A stretch of 42,562 nt of DNA from Christensenellaceae bacterium (GTDB lineage: Bacteria > Bacillota > Clostridia > Christensenellales > Aristaeellaceae): NCBI GenBank assembly GCA_020025205.1, contig JAHHSO010000015.1:1-42562 (forward strand). Reading direction: 5' to 3'. A program made the position numbers and the translations under genes. The notes beneath the pieces were generated by a model that was not told where the DNA came from, ran no database searches, and was given only the letters and a program-made list of their open reading frames with translations. Shown one piece after another: positions 8,610-17,026 of this stretch (its first letter is position 1; each line of letters begins with the position of its first letter).

Positions 8610-8644
8610 GAGCGGATGCCCGAAGGCGTCCGCTCTTTACTTTT
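8610..8644 (+). terminator. Intrinsic terminator after proS
   Basis: GAGCGGATGCC (8610-8620) pairs with GGCGTCCGCTC (8625-8635) around a CGAA loop, with one T-G pair. It is followed by TTTACTTTT. The tail overlaps the -35 box of the next promoter. Confidence 0.8.
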
Positions 8645-8664
8645 AAAGGCCTGTCCTGTATAAT
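8636..8664 (+). promoter_or_regulatory. Promoter for the first GT-C-like membrane protein
   Basis: TTTACT at 8636-8641 and TATAAT at 8659-8664 are 17 bases apart. The -35 box lies in the T-tail of the proS terminator, and the start site would be near 8671. Confidence 0.65.
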
Positions 8665-8745
8665 AAAAAACAAGAGAAATCAAGGCAGATATTTTGTGCT
8701 GCTGCCTGCATAATGGATTGAAATTGAAAAGCGGGGAAGAGAAAA

Positions 8746-10707
8746 ATGGAAAAAAAGCCCATGAGTTGCAAAAGAAAAAAGTGGCCCATTGTGCTGGGGG
8801 CGGCGCTTTGCGGAATGGCGCTTGTGCTTTGCGCAGCACTTCAATATGCAGGATATCTGACCTATTTGGACAGCGACATGGCATCCGAACTGATTCTGGC
8901 CAAGCGTCAGGCAGATACGCACAGCCTGTTCCAGATGGACTGGCTGTATTCCACGGAGGTTCATCTTTTACAGACGAACATCCTGTATGCGTTTGCCTTT
9001 CTCTTTACGGGGAGCTTTCAAATGGCGCGCATCATGGGCAACATGCTGGGCATGGTTCTGGCAATGTCGGCACTTGTGTATCTATGCCGCACGCTGGGGC
9101 TCTCGTGGGGGCGGTCGCTTGGTGCAGCGTCGCTTCTTCCTTTGACGTCAAGCCCAATGTACGCGAACGCGGTATCGATCAGCGGGCACTATCTGTTTTT
9201 TGTCGGTTTCGGATTTCTGGGAACGGCGTTGTGGCTACGCACGATGAAAGCAGAAAGAAAGCGGCGGCTGATTTTAAAAGCGGGTATATTCGCGGCGTTT
9301 TGCCTGCTGGAAGGTTTCCTGTCCGTGCGATATGTGCTGTGTTTCATCTGCCCGATGGCGGCGGTGGCACTGATGGAGTTTTTGCTGGCACCCGGCGAGG
9401 GCAGCGAGCTCCGGGATGATTCCATGCACTTTGGACTGGTGACGGCAATTGGATTTGTGAGCTGCGTGCTGGGCTATGCGGCATCGGAAATGATTTTGCC
9501 GAGACTGTTTCAAAGCGGCGTAGGAGCGGCCTCCTCGTTCCTGTTTAATCCGCTGGATGGACGCGCCATTCAGGATATGCTGCTCACGGTCTGCACAGAT
9601 TTCCTGAAACTGCTGGGCTGGCGCGGCGGCGTTCCGCTGTTCTCCTTGGCGGGCATTGTCAATCTGAGCATTGCGGGCGTCTTGTTCTTTGGCGTTGTGA
9701 TGACGGTTCGTGCGTTCAGGAACCTGAACAGACAGGATAAAATACAGCGCAATCAGAGACGCATGCTGGTCTATGCTGGATACGCGTTTTTGATCAATCT
9801 GTTTTGTTATTTGTTTGTACAGGGCACTTATCTCAGCCGCTATCTGGTGCTTGCGGTGATTTTCCTGCTGCCGGCACTGGCTGTCGTGTTCAGGAGAGAA
9901 AAGAGCAGCCGTCTGCGCATGATCTTTTTTCTGCTTTTGTGCGTTCAGATGGGCGGATCAACATTCTTGATGCAGAAGGAGACCTGGCAGCAGAAGGACG
10001 CGGCAGAAGCGCGCGGTGCGGATATGATGGATGCGGCGGATTTTTTGCAGGCCGAAGGATATACGCACGGATATGGCACATTCTGGAATGTCCGCGTGAT
10101 GCAGGAACGTACCCAGGGAAAATTGACGATGACGGGCGTTGTGCCTGTTGAAACAGAGGAAGGGGCGGCCTCTGCGGTGTCTCTGGATGTGATTCGCTGG
10201 CTGGAACCGGATGAATATTCGGATCTGGACATTTGTCCGGGCAAGACATTCCTGCTTTTGACGGCAGAGGAAGAAAAGACGATTATGCCATGGATTGCGA
10301 TGACCGGCGCACCCAGAATTTATCAAAACGATACATACAGGATTTATGGGTTTGAGTCTTCTTCGGCACTGAATGCCAGCATGCTTTGGGGAAAAATGAA
10401 GCTGGAAGGGGCAGCAGTTGAAGATGGCATTTTTACACTGTCCGCAGGGGGAAAAATGCGTGTTCCGACCAGCTGGCGAGAAAAAGGCGCTTATGTGCTT
10501 GAATTCTCCTGCCAGGGGAAACCGGATGGCGTTGTGCAGGTATACACAGGCAGCGACTTCGAACTTCTGGCCGAAAAACCGATTGCAGCGGGAGAAAATG
10601 CCATGCATTTTGAGCTGGAGACGGACGACAAGTACAACATGATTGTCTTCCGAGGAGGAAAAGAGGAGATTCGCCTGTCCAATCTTTCTTTGAGGAAAGT
10701 CAAGTGA
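8746..10707 (+). CDS. Polytopic membrane protein, GT-C-like, paralogue A
   Basis: This 653-residue protein has about ten hydrophobic segments (residues 13-35 and on to about 410) followed by a roughly 240-residue soluble domain. In the first loop after the first membrane segment is LDSDMASEL (41-49), an acidic D-x-D arrangement at the place where GT-C glycosyltransferases of the PMT/ArnT type keep a catalytic Asp; YSTEVH follows at 68-73. GT-C enzymes transfer sugars from lipid carriers outside the membrane. The later segment GYGTFWN (about 441-448) starts the soluble part. The same three motifs recur in the protein at 21216-22808, so the two are paralogues. Sequence similarity to a named family could not be tested; glycosyltransferase activity is inference from topology and motif position. 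Confidence 0.7.
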   Translation: MEKKPMSCKRKKWPIVLGAALCGMALVLCAALQYAGYLTYLDSDMASELILAKRQADTHSLFQMDWLYSTEVHLLQTNILYAFAFLFTGSFQMARIMGNMLGMVLAMSALVYLCRTLGLSWGRSLGAASLLPLTSSPMYANAVSISGHYLFFVGFGFLGTALWLRTMKAERKRRLILKAGIFAAFCLLEGFLSVRYVLCFICPMAAVALMEFLLAPGEGSELRDDSMHFGLVTAIGFVSCVLGYAASEMILPRLFQSGVGAASSFLFNPLDGRAIQDMLLTVCTDFLKLLGWRGGVPLFSLAGIVNLSIAGVLFFGVVMTVRAFRNLNRQDKIQRNQRRMLVYAGYAFLINLFCYLFVQGTYLSRYLVLAVIFLLPALAVVFRREKSSRLRMIFFLLLCVQMGGSTFLMQKETWQQKDAAEARGADMMDAADFLQAEGYTHGYGTFWNVRVMQERTQGKLTMTGVVPVETEEGAASAVSLDVIRWLEPDEYSDLDICPGKTFLLLTAEEEKTIMPWIAMTGAPRIYQNDTYRIYGFESSSALNASMLWGKMKLEGAAVEDGIFTLSAGGKMRVPTSWREKGAYVLEFSCQGKPDGVVQVYTGSDFELLAEKPIAAGENAMHFELETDDKYNMIVFRGGKEEIRLSNLSLRKVK

Positions 10708-10824
10708 GCGAGCAGCAGGAATGAAAAGGCAGAGCGGTTCTGCTGCATCAAAGGAAAAGAAAACCTTTGAATGTGGCGTAAATGTGAAACACCCATGAAG
10801 GTTATGGGGATTTTGCCGAAAACG
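10708..10824 (+). other. Intergenic region with weak hairpins
   Basis: Between the GT-C-like gene and the next promoter are several small hairpins, including CAAAGG/CCTTTG around an A-rich loop and CCCAT (10792-10796) with ATGGG (10804-10808) followed by GATTTT. The last could act as a weak terminator, but the stem is only 5 bp. Confidence 0.35.
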
Positions 10825-10853
10825 TTGCCTTTTGCGCGTTTGGCTAGTATAAT
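10825..10853 (+). promoter_or_regulatory. Promoter for the prolyl isomerase lipoprotein
   Basis: TTGCCT at 10825-10830 and TATAAT at 10848-10853 are separated by 17 bases. The start site would be near 10860, and the ribosome site GGAGGG precedes the ATG at 10902. Confidence 0.75.
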
Positions 10854-10901
10854 AAAAAACATGGTTTGATACGCCGAAACAAAATGGAGGGACAAATCAA
10901 T

Positions 10902-13184
10902 ATGAAAAAACAGATTTTAGCGGCTATGCTTGTGCTGATGCTCCTGGTTCTTGGGGCGTGCGGCAAGGAAGAGCCGAAGGCAGAACCGAGCGTTGAGCCG
11001 ACTGCTGAAGTGACTGCTGAGCCGACTGAGGCTCCGGCTGCTGAAGAGAGCGAAGCGCCGGCCGAGGAGACCGCCGAGGAGCCGCTCACAGATTTGACTG
11101 AGGCTGCTGCGGTTGAAGCGGAAGAAGAGCCTTCCGTAGAAGCGGCGATGCTGTCCGAAGAAGTCATTGGCGGCGCGGATGCACAGACGGAAATTGAAAT
11201 TGTCGAAGAAGAGGATGCTGTTCTGGCCTCCGCTTACAACGGTGATATCAAGGTCATGGAATCCGAAGTAAAGGAAGAGTATGACGAGATGCTTGCGTCT
11301 TATCTCTCTTTCTATGCGCAGCGCGGCTACCAGATGGATGAGTACGATCAGGAGTTCCAGTCGTCTGTCGCAATGGAAACTGTTCAGATGAGGCTGAGCC
11401 AGCGCATTGCTGAGCGCCATGCGAAGGACAACGGCTATGAGCTGACCGATGAAAGGCTGCAGGAGCTTGAGGCGCAGACCAATACCGCGCTGGATAACAT
11501 GCGTGAGTATTACGAGAGCTACCTCGGCTACTACGGCTACGAAGGCGAAGAGCTGGAGAAGATCGTCAACGACGAGCTGGAAGCCAGCGGATATACCCAG
11601 GAAGTGCTGATGGAGAGCGCCAGACTCAAGGACGTTCTGGACTTCATTTACAATCTGGCAACAAAGGACATCACCGTGACCGAAGAGGATGCACGTGCGT
11701 ACTTTGATACCAAGGTGAAGGCACAGACTGAGGCATATGCGGATGTCGATATGTTTGTCAACGATTACCTCAGCGTCGGCAACGAAGTGGTGTACACGCC
11801 GGAGGGCATTCGTCTGATGCAGTGCATCTATGTGGCGCTGGAGGAAGACATGGAGCCGGACGAAGCAACGGCATCTGAGGCAACGGCATCTGAGGCAACG
11901 GCTGCTGAAGCAACGGCTGCGGAGGCAGATGCGGACGAAGCAACAACTTCCGAGGCAGCCATCGAAGCGTTGAGCGGCAAGAAGAAGGCAGAGAAGATTG
12001 TTGAGGAAATCCGCGGAGGAATGGATTTCGTTGAAGCCATGAAGGCCTATAACGAGGACAGCTCCACCGAAGAGCAGCTGCTCCGAGGATATCCGGTGAA
12101 CGCGGAAACCAATCTCTACGGCGAAGAGTTTAAAAACGGCGCAATGGCGCTGGAAAAGATCGGCGATGTTTCGGATGTTATCGTCACCGATTATGGCTAC
12201 TTCATTCTGACCTATGCGCAGGATCTGACCGCTGGCGCTGTCGATTTTGAATCCCGCAAAGAGGCTGAGATGGAAGAAGCTTTTGTGACCAAGAAGAACG
12301 AAGCATATTCCGCACATCTGGATCAGATGGTCAATGAAGCGGGCGTTGAGATCAAGGACATGAGCCCGCTGTACCACGTGTATGTGGCCGAGAAGATTGA
12401 AGCGACCATTGCGTATGCGACGGTTGAAGCGGACGCCGTGCTGACGGACAAGCCGGCTGGCGACACGGTGGCAAACCTCAAAGCCGGCGCATCTCTGGAC
12501 GTGCTGGGCAAGATCGGCATGGACGGCGAAGAATATGCCTTTGTCGCAGTGCCGGGCACGGATGTGAAGGGTTATGTGGACGTCAAGGCGATGACCGATA
12601 TGGAAGCCGAAGCGGCGCTGGCGGTTGACAATGCGGCGCTCGTGGAAAAGGTCACGGTTGAGGCGGCTGATCCGATTTTCAGCATCGTCATGAACGATGG
12701 CTCCGTGATCTACGGAGAGCTGTATCCGGAAATCGCGCCGGAGAGTGTCGGCAACTTCATTTCTCTGGCAAACAGTGGTTTTTATGACAACTTGATTTTC
12801 CACCGCGTTGTGCCGGGCTTCGTCATTCAGGGCGGTGATCCTGAGGGAACCGGTATGGGCGGCCCGGGTTACGCCATCCGCGGCGAGTTCAAGGAGAACG
12901 GCATAGAGAACGGCCTGTCCCACACGCGCGGCGTCCTGTCCATGGCTCGTTCTGAGGCAATGGACTCTGCCGGCAGCCAGTTCTTCATCATGCATGCCGA
13001 CAACGACTATCTGGACGGCAGCTATGCGGGCTTCGGCATGGTGCTTGGCGGCATGGAGACGGTTGATCTGATTGCGTCTACACCCACCAACTCCAACAGC
13101 AAGCCGATGACCGATCAGGCCATGCGCACGGTCTATGTGGAGACCTACGGTCAGGAGTACTCCTTCAGCAAGCTGGAAGACTGA
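10902..13184 (+). CDS. Lipoprotein with parvulin-like and cyclophilin-type prolyl isomerase domains
   Basis: The 760-residue protein starts with a lipoprotein signal ending in the lipobox LGAC, so it should be anchored on the outer face of the membrane. An acidic E/A/P/T-rich linker follows to about residue 95. A SurA/PrsA-like chaperone region covers about 110-290, then a parvulin-like domain (about 296-445) interrupted by a five-residue repeat. A short SH3-like segment follows (about 490-566). The last 170 residues are a complete cyclophilin, with FHRVVPGFVIQGGD (catalytic Arg) and GSQFFI; the human-enzyme Trp/His pair is replaced by Tyr residues (NDYLDGSYAGFG). Such a protein would fold exported proteins. 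ATG 10902 follows GGAGGG; the upstream in-frame ATG at 10866 has no ribosome site. The parvulin assignment is less certain than the cyclophilin one. Confidence 0.85.
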   Translation: MKKQILAAMLVLMLLVLGACGKEEPKAEPSVEPTAEVTAEPTEAPAAEESEAPAEETAEEPLTDLTEAAAVEAEEEPSVEAAMLSEEVIGGADAQTEIEIVEEEDAVLASAYNGDIKVMESEVKEEYDEMLASYLSFYAQRGYQMDEYDQEFQSSVAMETVQMRLSQRIAERHAKDNGYELTDERLQELEAQTNTALDNMREYYESYLGYYGYEGEELEKIVNDELEASGYTQEVLMESARLKDVLDFIYNLATKDITVTEEDARAYFDTKVKAQTEAYADVDMFVNDYLSVGNEVVYTPEGIRLMQCIYVALEEDMEPDEATASEATASEATAAEATAAEADADEATTSEAAIEALSGKKKAEKIVEEIRGGMDFVEAMKAYNEDSSTEEQLLRGYPVNAETNLYGEEFKNGAMALEKIGDVSDVIVTDYGYFILTYAQDLTAGAVDFESRKEAEMEEAFVTKKNEAYSAHLDQMVNEAGVEIKDMSPLYHVYVAEKIEATIAYATVEADAVLTDKPAGDTVANLKAGASLDVLGKIGMDGEEYAFVAVPGTDVKGYVDVKAMTDMEAEAALAVDNAALVEKVTVEAADPIFSIVMNDGSVIYGELYPEIAPESVGNFISLANSGFYDNLIFHRVVPGFVIQGGDPEGTGMGGPGYAIRGEFKENGIENGLSHTRGVLSMARSEAMDSAGSQFFIMHADNDYLDGSYAGFGMVLGGMETVDLIASTPTNSNSKPMTDQAMRTVYVETYGQEYSFSKLED
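11862..11951 (+). repeat. Six 15-bp in-frame tandem repeats (EATAS-type)
   Basis: Six consecutive 15-base units encode EATAS, EATAS, EATAA, EATAA, EADAD and EATTS. They sit inside the predicted parvulin domain of the lipoprotein, between its first strand and the rest. Unit number could vary by slippage because the first units are nearly identical in DNA (GAAGCAACGGCATCT and GAGGCAACGGCATCT). Confidence 0.9.
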
Positions 13185-13197
13185 TTGAAAAGCCAAG

Positions 13198-13232
13198 GCG
13201 GCGCGAATCCTTCGGGATTCGCGCCGCTTTTT
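13198..13232 (+). terminator. Strong intrinsic terminator after the isomerase lipoprotein
   Basis: A 13-bp perfect stem (13198-13210 with 13215-13227) is closed by a TTCG tetraloop and followed by TTTTT at 13228-13232. Confidence 0.92.
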
Positions 13233-13298
13233 ATATCTGTTTTCAGAACGCTGGCATATGGGGCGGCACAGGTTTTGCGTGCGGCGCTTCCTAGGATA

Positions 13299-13307
13299 TG
13301 GTATAAT
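13299..13307 (+). promoter_or_regulatory. Extended -10 promoter for addA
   Basis: TGGTATAAT at 13299-13307 is an extended -10 element. No good -35 box sits 16-18 bases upstream. The start would be near 13314, only 24 bases before the addA ATG. Confidence 0.6.
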
Positions 13308-13337
13308 CAAAATATCAGAAAGCGGGAGGATAAACAC

Positions 13338-16300
13338 ATGCCAAACTGGACAGAACAGCAAAAGGACGCTATCCAAGACAGGGGGCACAGCCTCATTGTC
13401 TGCGCGGCGGCAGGATCGGGCAAAACAGCCGTTCTGGTGGAGCGCATCGTGCAGCTCGTCCGGGAGGGCTGCCCCATTGACAAAATGCTGGTGGTGACGT
13501 TCACCAATGCTGCGGCAGGAGAAATGCGCCTGCGCATCGGGGAGGCACTGAGCAAGGCCGCGCGAACAGACCCGGCGCTTGGCGCACAGATGATGGCACT
13601 GTCCCGCGCGAGTATTTCCACGCTGCACAGGTTCTGCGGCAATCTGCTGCGCGAACAGTTTCAGGCGCTGGGGATTGATCCGTCGTTCCGAATCGGCGAT
13701 GAACAGGAGTGCGGCGTGCTGCGCCGTCAGGCGATGGAGGATGCGCTGTACAGCTGCTATGAAGTCGGGACGGAGGCGTTTCTTGCGGCGGATGCCTGCT
13801 ATGAGCAGGAAGAACTGGCAGAACTGGCCGATCGCATTGACCGGTTCATGATGACGCGCCCTGACCCGCAGATGTTTTTAAGCAAGGCGCAGAAGATGAT
13901 ATCGGAAGAAGGCGTTCAGGCGGCGGCACGGCTTCTGATGGAGGATGTCTCCCAACAGCTGATGCAGCTCAAAGAAGATGCAGAAGGCACACTGTCGCTC
14001 TGCCGGATGCCGGATGGCCCGATGCACTATGAAGCGGCTTGCGCAGAGGATGTTGTTTTGCTGGCAGATTTGGTCAGCGCGGCAGACAAGGGCTATGCTG
14101 CGTTGTCCGGCGCATTGCAAGAGCTTTCTTATGCATCGCTTGGACGCAGGAAAAAGACAGATCTCTTTGACGAGAACATAGCTGACAGGGTCAAGGCGCG
14201 CCGGGAATCGCTCAAGAAGACGCTGAACGGGATGGCAGAGACGTTTGGACAGAGCTGGGAACAGGCGGTTGAGGATGCCGGAAAGACGGGTGAGCCGCTT
14301 GCGGGCATCATTGAGCTGGTCAAGACGTTTGAAATGCTGTATCAGGCGGCTAAACGGCAGCGCGGGGTGTTGGATTTTGACGACCTGGAACACGGCGCAT
14401 TGAAGGCACTGGAAGACCCGGCTGTTCGCGAAGCGCTCCGCGCACGCTACCGCTATGTATTTATAGACGAATATCAGGATTCCAGCGCGATTCAGGAAGC
14501 AGTCATTGGCAGCTTTGCGCGGGAGGATGGGCTGTTTCTGGTGGGAGATGTTAAACAGAGCATTTACCGCTTCAGACAGGCAGAGCCTACGATTTTCCTG
14601 GAAAGGGCGGCGCGCTTTGACCGGGAAGAAGAACCGCTTGCCCGGCGCATTGATTTGCAGAAGAACTTTCGCTCCCGCGCCAACGTGTTGGAAGCGGTCA
14701 ACGCCGTTTTTGTGCGCATCATGCGCGGTGATGTGACAGAAATTGAGTATGACGAGCGGGAACGTCTTGTACCCGGACTGCCGGAACGGGAGGATGATCC
14801 GCCGGCAGAGCTTCACCTGCTTTACAAGCCGGAGGAGGACGAGGAAAGCGATCTGGCGGCTGTAGAACAGGAGGCACTGGTTGCCGCTGAGCGTATCCGG
14901 GAACTGGCGGGCATGCCGTTTTACGATGCGAAGATTGGAGCAGAAAGGCCGCTTCGCTATCGGGACATGGCAATCCTCATGCGAGCAGCAAAAGGCGGAG
15001 CACCGTTGGCTGCGGAGATCCTCAAAGCGGAGGGAATCCCCGTATTCTGCGACGCGGGGGAAGGGTACTTTGATATCCCGGAAGTTCACGCAATGATGGC
15101 ACTCCTGAGCGCGATTGAAAACGGCGCACAGGATGAAGCCCTTCTGGCAGCGCTCCGCGGTCCGGCTTTGGGGCTTGAAGACAGCGAATTGGCACGCATC
15201 CGCATCTTTACGCCGGACACACGGATACCGTATCACGAAGCAGTCAGACGTTACAGAGAGGAAGCAGGGGACGAACTGGCGGGCAAGCTCAAGGTATTTG
15301 AAGAAAAGCGTCTGCGCTGGCGACTGTGCGCACGCCATCAGGGCGTGGACAGGCTGATTGAGCGCATCTATGCGGAGACGGGCTTTCTGGCAGAGGCTGG
15401 CGCACTGCCGGGCGGCGCGGCGCGGCAGGCAAACCTGCATCTGCTGACGACGCGGGCACGGGCGTTCATGAGCGCGCAGGGCGGGTCGCTGCATGCATTT
15501 CTCCGCTATGCCCAGAGGCTCAAGGCGGGCGGTGATTCCATGAGCGCCAGCGCTATCGGAGAAAATGAGGATGTTGTGCGCCTGATGACCACGCACAAAA
15601 GCAAGGGACTTGAGTTTCCGGTTGTCATCGTTTTAAACATGGGCAGGAAAATGAGCGAAAAGTCGCTTCACGACCGCGTGCTGCTGGATGCGGAGCTGGG
15701 CATCGGTCTTCCCTGTATCGACACGGCGTTGGGAAGCGAAAGGGATACACTGCAAAGGCGCGCCATTCGCATTAAAACACGGCGGGAACAGCTGGCAGAA
15801 GAGGTGCGCATTCTTTACGTCGCCATGACGCGTGCAAGGGAACGGCTGATTCTGGTGGGCAGCGTTGGCGGTACGGAGCCGCTGGAGCGCTGGCGGCGAG
15901 GCACGCAGAAAAATGCGCTGCGCGATATGCACACAGGGCTGGATATGGTGGCGCCGGCGATGATGGAAGCGGGCGCAAGCCTGACGATTCGGGAAGAAAA
16001 AATTGAGCTGGACAACTCCTGCTGGCACATCTTTGCGCATACGGCCGGGGCAGGCAGCATGCTGCAAAGACGCTCAGACGAGACGACGCAGAGGCTGCTT
16101 GCACAGCTGGCGGCGGCAAAGGACGACCCGGACATGGAGACAATGATGGCGTTTGAGACATCAGGCAGGGCGGGGGTCAGAAAGACGAGCGTCAGCGCTT
16201 TTCTGCGCGATGAAAAGCGGGCGGCAGATGATGAACTGCATCAGCACGATGTTGAAGTGGAACGTATGCCGCGGTTCATGATGGAAAAGATGATGACAGG

Positions 16301-16781
16301 CGCACAGATCGGCACGGCTTTCCACAGGATCATGTGCATGCTTGATCTGAATGCGCTGCGGCAGACGACCAGCCTGGAAAAGGAGATCGAAAGGCAGCTG
16401 GCAGACATGCTGCAAAACGGCATAATTACGCAACAGGAGATCAAAGCGGTTCCTGTATACAGGCTGACAGACTTTTTTGCACAGCCGCTTGGCGTTCGAA
16501 TGCTTGCATCCAATCGGGTTGAGCGCGAGTGGGCTTTCACCTACCGGCGCGAAATGGAAGGCGGGGTGCAGCTGCTTCAGGGCGTTGTGGACTGCTGCTT
16601 CATTGAGAATGGACGCTGGGTGCTCGTGGATTACAAGACGGATTCCGATGTTCAGGGGGCGATTGGCCGCCACCGTGGTCAGCTCGAAATCTACGCCGAG
16701 GCGCTTGAGCGTCTGACCGGAATCCCTGTGGCAGACAGGACGCTTTATTTGGTGCGGGCGGGGCGCGGATACAGCATCTAA
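13338..16781 (+). CDS. addA: AddA: helicase/nuclease subunit A of AddAB
   Basis: AddA and AddB form the Gram-positive counterpart of RecBCD: they unwind and degrade double-strand DNA ends, then load RecA. The 1147-residue protein has a UvrD-type helicase: Walker A GSGKT (26-30), VTFTNAAAGEM, Walker B FIDEYQDSS, GDVKQSIYRFRQ, TTHKSKGLEFP and VAMTRARERL. The C-terminal nuclease is visible as GTAFHRIM and VLVDYKTD, the second holding the metal-binding Asp and Lys. It is slightly shorter than the usual 1,200-1,250 residues. ATG 13338 follows GGGAGGA and matches the family N-terminus (WTEQQKDAI); the frame is open upstream to 13185 across the terminator and promoter. addB, usually directly upstream, is absent from the window. 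Confidence 0.95.
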   Translation: MPNWTEQQKDAIQDRGHSLIVCAAAGSGKTAVLVERIVQLVREGCPIDKMLVVTFTNAAAGEMRLRIGEALSKAARTDPALGAQMMALSRASISTLHRFCGNLLREQFQALGIDPSFRIGDEQECGVLRRQAMEDALYSCYEVGTEAFLAADACYEQEELAELADRIDRFMMTRPDPQMFLSKAQKMISEEGVQAAARLLMEDVSQQLMQLKEDAEGTLSLCRMPDGPMHYEAACAEDVVLLADLVSAADKGYAALSGALQELSYASLGRRKKTDLFDENIADRVKARRESLKKTLNGMAETFGQSWEQAVEDAGKTGEPLAGIIELVKTFEMLYQAAKRQRGVLDFDDLEHGALKALEDPAVREALRARYRYVFIDEYQDSSAIQEAVIGSFAREDGLFLVGDVKQSIYRFRQAEPTIFLERAARFDREEEPLARRIDLQKNFRSRANVLEAVNAVFVRIMRGDVTEIEYDERERLVPGLPEREDDPPAELHLLYKPEEDEESDLAAVEQEALVAAERIRELAGMPFYDAKIGAERPLRYRDMAILMRAAKGGAPLAAEILKAEGIPVFCDAGEGYFDIPEVHAMMALLSAIENGAQDEALLAALRGPALGLEDSELARIRIFTPDTRIPYHEAVRRYREEAGDELAGKLKVFEEKRLRWRLCARHQGVDRLIERIYAETGFLAEAGALPGGAARQANLHLLTTRARAFMSAQGGSLHAFLRYAQRLKAGGDSMSASAIGENEDVVRLMTTHKSKGLEFPVVIVLNMGRKMSEKSLHDRVLLDAELGIGLPCIDTALGSERDTLQRRAIRIKTRREQLAEEVRILYVAMTRARERLILVGSVGGTEPLERWRRGTQKNALRDMHTGLDMVAPAMMEAGASLTIREEKIELDNSCWHIFAHTAGAGSMLQRRSDETTQRLLAQLAAAKDDPDMETMMAFETSGRAGVRKTSVSAFLRDEKRAADDELHQHDVEVERMPRFMMEKMMTGAQIGTAFHRIMCMLDLNALRQTTSLEKEIERQLADMLQNGIITQQEIKAVPVYRLTDFFAQPLGVRMLASNRVEREWAFTYRREMEGGVQLLQGVVDCCFIENGRWVLVDYKTDSDVQGAIGRHRGQLEIYAEALERLTGIPVADRTLYLVRAGRGYSI

Positions 16782-16808
16782 GAAATGAATAAAATTGCTG
16801 TTTTGCGG

Positions 16809-16837
16809 TTGACAAAAAGGACGATTGGCGGTATTGT
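16809..16837 (+). promoter_or_regulatory. Promoter for the mgtE leader
   Basis: TTGACA at 16809-16814 and TATTGT at 16832-16837 are 17 bases apart. Transcription would start near 16844, giving a leader of about 225 bases before mgtE. Confidence 0.75.
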
Positions 16838-16900
16838 AAATAAGGCCTTTTTGTGGGATATCAAGGCCGAGTTTGATAGTGTCTGACGGAGGTGAACGAC

Positions 16901-16981
16901 GTGGACGACCATCCCAGTAGTCTTTCGGGCGATCCCCGAGAACGAATGGCGCAGAGGGCGCCGCGTTTGTTCTCTGCGTAA
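16901..16981 (+). CDS. Candidate 26-residue leader peptide (uORF) before mgtE
   Basis: GTG at 16901 lies 8 bases after GGAGG (16888-16892; the full match GGAGGTGA extends to 16895), one of the best ribosome sites outside the ribosomal operon. The ORF ends with TAA at 16979-16981. The peptide begins MDDHP and has a second acidic-Pro step (GDP). Its C-terminal half is arginine-rich and it ends APRLFSA. The enterobacterial MgtL peptide also has an acidic/proline N-terminus (MEPDPTP) and a basic C-terminus; in it the ribosome falls off at low magnesium. The stop lies 4 bases before the terminator stem. The likeness to MgtL is in composition and position only, not homology. Confidence 0.55.
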   Translation: MDDHPSSLSGDPRERMAQRAPRLFSA

Positions 16982-16985
16982 AAGT

Positions 16986-17026
16986 GCAAGGGGTGCGCTG
17001 GTGCGTGCCTTTTTGCGCCGTTTTTT
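16986..17026 (+). terminator. Intrinsic terminator candidate in the mgtE leader
   Basis: The stem GCAAGGGGTGCGC (16986-16998) with 17003-17016, loop TGGT, has several G-T pairs and one bulge and leads into a T5 run. An alternative stem, GGTGC (17000-17004) with GCGCC (17015-17019), is followed by T6 at 17021-17026. Either could end transcription before mgtE. Confidence 0.6.

Noticed and set aside
11862..11951. Tandem repeat as a CRISPR array
   Set aside because: The units are directly joined, 15 bases long, without spacers and keep the reading frame; it is a coding repeat.
10917..13628. 903-codon open frame on the minus strand
   Set aside because: It is the antisense shadow of the isomerase lipoprotein and addA, crosses a terminator and promoter, and encodes a His/Arg/Leu-rich sequence of no recognisable family.
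16844..17026. M-box magnesium riboswitch before mgtE
   Set aside because: The gene context suggests it, but the conserved M-box blocks (AGGTGAGGCTCCT-like start, CACTGCC, AGTGCTAAAGCTC-like end) are not present; only a short GGAGGTGA is, and it fits a ribosome site better.
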